Source: Planctomycetales bacterium
GTDB lineage: Bacteria; Planctomycetota; Phycisphaerae; SM23-33
DNA: 8,804 bases
Assembly (NCBI GenBank): GCA_030592655.1
Contig: JAUVIQ010000133.1
Coordinates: 1-8,804, forward strand
Direction of reading: 5' to 3'
Numbering within the stretch: the first letter of the stretch is position 1; every line of letters begins with the position of its first letter. Position numbers and translations under genes: made by a program. Shown here in pieces: positions 4,727 through 8,804 of this stretch. The notes under the pieces are model-generated. The model was not told where the DNA came from. It did not search any database and saw nothing but the letters and a program-made list of their open reading frames with translations.

Positions 4727-7700
4727 ATGCCGAAACATGCTGACATCGACAAAGTAATGATTATCGGTTCAGGCCCGATCGTTATCGGGCAGGCGTGCGA
4801 GTTTGACTACTCCGGTACGCAGGCGTGCAAGGCATTGCGCGAACTGGGATACAAGATCGTGCTGGTCAACTCCAACCCAGCCACCATCATGACCGATCCG
4901 GGCATGGCTGACGTAACGTACATCGAACCGCTGACGCTCGAGGCCATGACGAAGATTATCGATAAGGAGCGCCCCGACGCGCTGCTTCCCAACCTCGGCG
5001 GGCAGACCGCGCTGAACCTGTCCTCGGAACTTCACAAAGCCGGCGTGCTGGACAAGTACGGCGTAAGGGTCGTCGGCGTGCAGGTGGATGCCATCGAGCG
5101 CGGCGAAGACCGCATCGCCTTCAAAAAGACGATGAACAGCCTCGGTATCGAGATGCCACACAGCACGGCCGTTTATAACATCGAGGATGCCGAGAAGGTG
5201 GCTGGTGAACTTGGCTATACCGTAGTAATTCGCCCAGCCTATACAATGGGCGGAACCGGTGGGGGGCTGGTGTATAACGTTGAGGAACTCCGCGTAGTCG
5301 CCAGCCGGGGAATCGCCGCCAGCCTCATCGGGCAAATCCTCGTCGAGGAATCCGTCCTCGGATGGGAAGAACTGGAACTGGAAGTCGTCCGCGATGCGAA
5401 AAACCAGTTGATTACCGTCTGCTTCATCGAAAACGTCGATGCGATGGGCGTCCACACGGGCGATTCATACTGCACCGCCCCGATGTTGACCATCAGCGCC
5501 GAACTCCAGCAGCGGCTCCAGGATTATTCATACAAAATCGTCGAGGCCATCCAGGTCATCGGCGGCACAAACGTCCAGTTCGCACACGATCCGAAAACGG
5601 GGCGCGTCGTCGTAATCGAAATCAACCCGCGAACGAGTCGCAGTTCCGCCCTTGCCTCGAAGGCGACGGGCTTCCCCATTGCGATGGTTTCAGCCAAATT
5701 GGCCGGCGGGATGACCATGGACGAGATTCCGTACTGGCGCGACGGTACGCTCGAAAAGTACACGCCGTCGGGCGATTACGTGGTGGTCAAGTTCGCACGC
5801 TGGGCCTTCGAAAAATTCCGCGACGCCGAAGATAAACTCGGTACGCAAATGAAGGCTGTAGGCGAGGTTATGAGCATCGGAAAGAACTATAAGGAAGCAT
5901 TCCAGAAGGCCATCCGGTCGCTGGAGGACGGCAGAATGGGCTTGGGCTTCGCAAGGGATTTCAATGAGCGCCAGCCTGACGAACTGCTGGAAATGCTCCG
6001 CGAACCTACCAGCCAGCGTCAGTTCGTCATGTACGAAGCCATCCGAAAAGGCGCTACGGTCGAGCAACTTCACGAGATAACCTACATCAAGGCGTGGTTC
6101 ATCGAACAGATGGCTGAACTGGTCGAACTGGAGGAGCAGATTCTCAAGTATAAGGGCAAGGCCTTGCCTGACGAGTTGCTGAGCCTTGCCAAGAAAGACG
6201 GTTTTGCAGATAAGTATCTCGGAAGGATTCTTGGCGTACCCGAGGCCGACATTCGTAAGCAGCGGATTGGCCTGGGCGTCGTTGAGGGTTGGCATCCCGT
6301 GCCCGTCAGCGGCGTCGAGGATGCCGCCTATTATTACTCCACCTACAACGCCCCCGATGCCGTCGGTACCAGCGACCGGCGAAAGATAATGGTCCTCGGC
6401 GGCGGGCCTAACCGCATCGGGCAGGGAATCGAGTTCGATTACTGCTGCGTACACGCCGCATTCGCACTGCGCGACGAGGGGCTTGAGACCATCATGGTCA
6501 ACTGCAACCCCGAAACCGTCTCGACCGACTACGATACGTCCGACAAGTTGTACTTCGAGCCGTTGACCGTCGAAGACGTACTGAGCATCTACGAGAAGGA
6601 AAAGCCCGAAGGCGTCATCGTCCAGTTCGGCGGGCAGACGCCGCTTAACCTTGCGGCTGAACTCGAAGCCGCTGGCGTCAGGATAATCGGCACCAGCCCC
6701 GACACCATCGACCTGGCGGAAGACCGCGACCGATTCGGTAAGATGATGGATAAACTCGGCATCCCCATGCCCGAATCCGGAATGGCCAGCACGGTCGAAG
6801 AGGCATTGGCTATAGCCGGGCGGATCGGATATCCGCTGATGGTCCGCCCTTCGTTCGTGCTCGGCGGGCGAGGGATGGAGGTCGTCCATGACGAGGATAT
6901 GCTCCGGCAGTATGTCGCAGCGGCTGTCGATGTTACGCCGGAGCGGCCTATTCTTATCGACAGGTTTCTCGACAACGCAATCGAGGCGGAAGCCGACGCA
7001 CTGGCTGACGGGACCGACACTTTCGTACCGGCCGTTATGGAGCACATCGAACTGGCGGGCGTCCATTCGGGCGATTCAGCCTGCGTTATCCCGCCGATTA
7101 ACATTCCGGCTAAACACCTGGAGACCATCAACGAATACACTCGCAAGATCGCCCGCGAACTGAACGTCGTAGGCGTAATGAACATGCAGTACGCCATCGC
7201 CGCCGACGTGGTTTATGTCCTTGAAGCCAACCCGCGCGCATCGCGGACCGTGCCGCTGGTCTCCAAGGTCTGCGGAATCCCGATGGCCCGCATAGCCACG
7301 CAGTTGATGCTCGGTAAAACGCTGGCGGAAATGGACCTTCAGCATAAGTCAATCCCGCACTTCGGCGTCAAGGAGGCTGTCTTCCCGTTCTCAATGTACC
7401 ACGAGGTCGATCCCATCCTTGGGCCTGAAATGCGTTCGACGGGCGAGGTGCTGGGTATGGCCGATTCGTTTGGACTGGCGTTCTACAAGGCCCAGGAGGG
7501 CGCGAAGCAAATCCTTCCGACTGAGGGAACGGTCCTGATATCGGTTTCGCCTCACGACAGGCCTGCTGTGCTGAAGGCCGCTGGGAAATTCGCGGAAATG
7601 GGATTCAAGATACTGGCTACCGAGGGTACTTGTGTTTTTCTGACCGACAACGGCATAGAGGCCGAGGCGATAAAAAAACTCCACGAGGGTAGGCCTAATA

Positions 7701-7927
7701 TCATCGACGCAATCACCAACGGGCGGATACAGCTCGTGGTCAATACGCCCATCGGCAAGATGAGCCAGTACGACGATTCTTACATTCGCAAGTCGGCTAT
7801 TAAGTACAAGATACCGTACATTACGACGCTCAGCGCCGCCGAAGCCGCAGCGGAAGGCATCGCCGCCTATCGCACCAGCGGCAGCGGCGTCAAAAGCCTC
7901 CAGGACTACCACGCGGACATTAATTAG
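4727..7927 (+). CDS. carB: Carbamoyl-phosphate synthase large subunit
   Basis: This full-length CarB of 1066 residues makes carbamoyl phosphate from bicarbonate, two ATP and glutamine-derived ammonia, for pyrimidine and arginine synthesis. The two homologous ATP-grasp halves are clear. The carboxyphosphate half has GSGPIVIGQACEFDYSG (residues 14-30), MGGTGGG (174-180) and EINPRTSR (298-305). The carbamoyl-phosphate half has MVLGGGPNRIGQGIEFDY (from 555), RPSFVLGGRGM (707-717) and EANPRASR (833-840). A C-terminal MGS-like allosteric domain spans about 934-1066, with TEGT, KKLHEGRPNIIDAI and VVNTP segments like those that bind UMP in E. coli CarB, so pyrimidine feedback inhibition is plausible. 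No carA lies beside it, so the glutaminase subunit must be encoded elsewhere. The stop codon TAG ends exactly one base before the inverted repeat of the downstream transposon. Confidence 0.98.
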   Translation: MPKHADIDKVMIIGSGPIVIGQACEFDYSGTQACKALRELGYKIVLVNSNPATIMTDPGMADVTYIEPLTLEAMTKIIDKERPDALLPNLGGQTALNLSSELHKAGVLDKYGVRVVGVQVDAIERGEDRIAFKKTMNSLGIEMPHSTAVYNIEDAEKVAGELGYTVVIRPAYTMGGTGGGLVYNVEELRVVASRGIAASLIGQILVEESVLGWEELELEVVRDAKNQLITVCFIENVDAMGVHTGDSYCTAPMLTISAELQQRLQDYSYKIVEAIQVIGGTNVQFAHDPKTGRVVVIEINPRTSRSSALASKATGFPIAMVSAKLAGGMTMDEIPYWRDGTLEKYTPSGDYVVVKFARWAFEKFRDAEDKLGTQMKAVGEVMSIGKNYKEAFQKAIRSLEDGRMGLGFARDFNERQPDELLEMLREPTSQRQFVMYEAIRKGATVEQLHEITYIKAWFIEQMAELVELEEQILKYKGKALPDELLSLAKKDGFADKYLGRILGVPEADIRKQRIGLGVVEGWHPVPVSGVEDAAYYYSTYNAPDAVGTSDRRKIMVLGGGPNRIGQGIEFDYCCVHAAFALRDEGLETIMVNCNPETVSTDYDTSDKLYFEPLTVEDVLSIYEKEKPEGVIVQFGGQTPLNLAAELEAAGVRIIGTSPDTIDLAEDRDRFGKMMDKLGIPMPESGMASTVEEALAIAGRIGYPLMVRPSFVLGGRGMEVVHDEDMLRQYVAAAVDVTPERPILIDRFLDNAIEAEADALADGTDTFVPAVMEHIELAGVHSGDSACVIPPINIPAKHLETINEYTRKIARELNVVGVMNMQYAIAADVVYVLEANPRASRTVPLVSKVCGIPMARIATQLMLGKTLAEMDLQHKSIPHFGVKEAVFPFSMYHEVDPILGPEMRSTGEVLGMADSFGLAFYKAQEGAKQILPTEGTVLISVSPHDRPAVLKAAGKFAEMGFKILATEGTCVFLTDNGIEAEAIKKLHEGRPNIIDAITNGRIQLVVNTPIGKMSQYDDSYIRKSAIKYKIPYITTLSAAEAAAEGIAAYRTSGSGVKSLQDYHADIN

Positions 7928-7945
7928 GGACAGTCACCTATTTTT
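7928..7945 (+). repeat. Left inverted end of the RAYT element
   Basis: The sequence GGACAGTCACCTATTTTT is perfectly complementary in reverse to 8660-8677. The preceding bases TTAG contain the carB stop codon. Confidence 0.9.
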
Positions 7946-7947
7946 TC

Positions 7948-7976
7948 TTGACTGGTTGTTGAAGGCGGGTTATTTT
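7948..7976 (+). promoter_or_regulatory. Putative internal promoter of the transposase gene
   Basis: TTGACT (7948-7953) and TATTTT (7971-7976) are 17 bases apart, just inside the left inverted end. Initiation would fall about at 7983, next to the ATG at 7984, implying a leaderless or nearly leaderless message. This agrees with the lack of a well-placed Shine-Dalgarno; only GAAGGCGGG at 7961-7969 is present, 14 bases upstream. Confidence 0.45.
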
Positions 7977-7983
7977 CTCTTTT

Positions 7984-8661
7984 ATGCCACGTATAGCCAG
8001 AACGGTCATTCCGGGATGCCCGCACCACATCACTCAGCGAGGCAACAACCGTCAGGATGTATTCTTCGTCGATGACGACCGCCGCGTGTATCTGGAGATA
8101 CTCAAGAGCCAGTCCGACCGCTTCGGCCTGGAGGTGCAGGGGTACTGCCTGATGGGGAATCACGTTCATCTCGTGGCTACGCCGAAGACGACCGAGTCGC
8201 TGGCCAAGGCCGTCGGCAGGACGCATTGGATTTACACCAAGTACGTCAACCGCCTTCACGGACGCATCGGCCACCTCTGGCAGAACCGTTTTTACTCCTG
8301 CGGGCTGGACGAGCGGCACTTCTGGACGGCGTTAGCCTATGTCGAGCGAAATCCGGTTCGGGCAGGTCTTGTGCGACGGGCGTGGCGTTATGCCTGGTCC
8401 AGCGCGTCGGCCCACTGCGGCCAGCCCGACAAGACCGGGCTGCTGGACCTTCGCCGGTGGTTTGAGATATCGGCGGATATGGATTGGCAGGATGTGTTGA
8501 CTGGGCCGATAGAAAAGGATCGGATCGGCCTGCTACGTTCGCACACCCACCGAGGCCGACTGCTCGGCAGCGACCGGTTCATCAGTAAACTGGAAACTCT
8601 TCTAGGCCGACGACTCCGACCGCTACCGGTAGGACGTCCAAAAAAGAAAAAGCAAAGGTAA
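7984..8661 (+). CDS. REP-associated tyrosine transposase (RAYT, Y1_Tnp family)
   Basis: This 225-residue protein is a single-strand DNA nicking and joining enzyme of the IS200/IS605-related Y1 class. It opens with MPRIARTVIPGCPHHITQRGNNRQDVFF, standard for RAYTs. The metal-binding HUH motif is H60-V-H62 in YCLMGNHVHLVATP, and the likely nucleophile is Y119 in LAYVERNPVRAGLV, with GHLWQNRF at 96-103. The basic C-terminal tail (VGRPKKKKQR) may bind nucleic acid. Length and motifs are complete, so it may be active. Its stop codon TAA (8659-8661) overlaps the right inverted end by two bases. RAYTs usually mobilise or maintain REP palindromes elsewhere in the genome. Confidence 0.95.
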   Translation: MPRIARTVIPGCPHHITQRGNNRQDVFFVDDDRRVYLEILKSQSDRFGLEVQGYCLMGNHVHLVATPKTTESLAKAVGRTHWIYTKYVNRLHGRIGHLWQNRFYSCGLDERHFWTALAYVERNPVRAGLVRRAWRYAWSSASAHCGQPDKTGLLDLRRWFEISADMDWQDVLTGPIEKDRIGLLRSHTHRGRLLGSDRFISKLETLLGRRLRPLPVGRPKKKKQR

Positions 8662-8677
8662 AAATAGGTGACTGTCC
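8660..8677 (+). repeat. Right inverted end of the RAYT element
   Basis: The sequence AAAAATAGGTGACTGTCC is the exact reverse complement of 7928-7945 and overlaps the transposase stop codon. Beyond it, 8678-8730 holds no gene that I can see, only a weak 6-base hairpin (8691-8696 with 8707-8712). Confidence 0.9.
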
Positions 8678-8730
8678 TGCTCTGTTGAAAAGAATCATGT
8701 TTTACCGATTCTCCTGCCGATAAGTCCCAT

Positions 8731-8804
8731 ATGTCAAGGACGACCAAAAATCCAATCGCGTTGGCGCGGGCAGCATTGGAGGCAGGCAAAGACGCATTGC
8801 CAGA
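8731..8804 (+). CDS. Possible transposase N-terminus, cut off by window edge
   Basis: An ATG at 8731 opens 24 codons to the window end (MSRTTKNPIALARAALEAGK, then DALP). The start resembles, from memory, the opening of IS5-like DDE transposases found in planctomycete-type genomes (NP..LAR.AL......LP), but this is too short to establish family or reality. No clear ribosome binding site precedes it. If real, it is a second mobile gene directly beyond the RAYT element. Confidence 0.35.
   Translation, partial: MSRTTKNPIALARAALEAGKDALP

Larger units (their letters stand above)
7928..8677 (+). mobile_element. REP-associated (Y1/HUH) transposon with perfect 18-base inverted ends
   Basis: The left end GGACAGTCACCTATTTTT (7928-7945) and right end 8660-8677 are perfect reverse complements over 18 bases and enclose a single complete transposase gene. 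The 750-base unit looks intact. No direct target duplication is visible at the edges, as expected for HUH-type transposition. The element starts at the base after the carB stop codon. Confidence 0.85.

Noticed and set aside
5690..7066. Long open frame (458 codons) antisense to carB
   Set aside because: It lies wholly inside the clear carB coding region, has no recognisable motif, and is the usual mirror frame of a codon-biased GC-rich gene.

Overview
The window looks like a contiguous piece of an uncultured bacterial chromosome. GC-leaning coding DNA is mixed with AT-rich dispersed repeats, an exported nitrilase fused to WD40-like repeats, and a REP-type transposase with GGACAGTCACC ends. These would fit a Planctomycetota (Phycisphaerae-like) genome, but that assignment is an impression from gene style, not a demonstrated placement.

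Left side (1-1757, minus strand). A two-gene iron-sulfur cluster assembly unit reads leftward: a SufC-type ABC ATPase (699-1442) overlaps by 14 bases the start of a SufB/SufD-family scaffold protein that runs off the window (1-712). Upstream of sufC is a gene-free block of about 240 bases (1446-1690) built almost entirely from repeats: a 39-base inverted repeat nested in a 20-base inverted repeat, a dispersed direct repeat and a 14-base tandem repeat. It ends at a tRNA-Gln(CUG) gene (1687-1757) that has its own good sigma70-type promoter.

Middle (1943-4551, plus strand). A likely operon holds an ATP-pyrophosphatase-only GMP synthase (no glutaminase domain), a 76-residue conserved hypothetical protein, and an exported WD40-nitrilase fusion. 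Just after the nitrilase stop lies a 21-base near copy of the 3' end of the GMP synthase gene, still readable as NITAKPP. This suggests that the two genes between the copies were inserted or rearranged next to guaA.

Right side (4604-8804, plus strand). A strong promoter (TTGACA-17-TATATA) drives carB, a full-length carbamoyl-phosphate synthase large subunit (1066 residues) with no carA beside it. Immediately after the carB stop codon begins a 750-base mobile element: perfect 18-base inverted ends enclose a Y1/HUH REP-associated transposase, which may be transcribed without a leader. The window ends in the first codons of another gene, possibly a second transposase.

Functionally, guaA and carB are both glutamine-dependent nucleotide-biosynthesis enzymes, and each lacks its glutaminase partner here. 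The Suf pair, tRNA, nitrilase and transposon are otherwise unrelated neighbours. I see no clear new multi-gene system. The most unusual items are the duplicated guaA tail, the WD40-nitrilase fusion, the nested repeat block, and the transposon abutting the carB stop.
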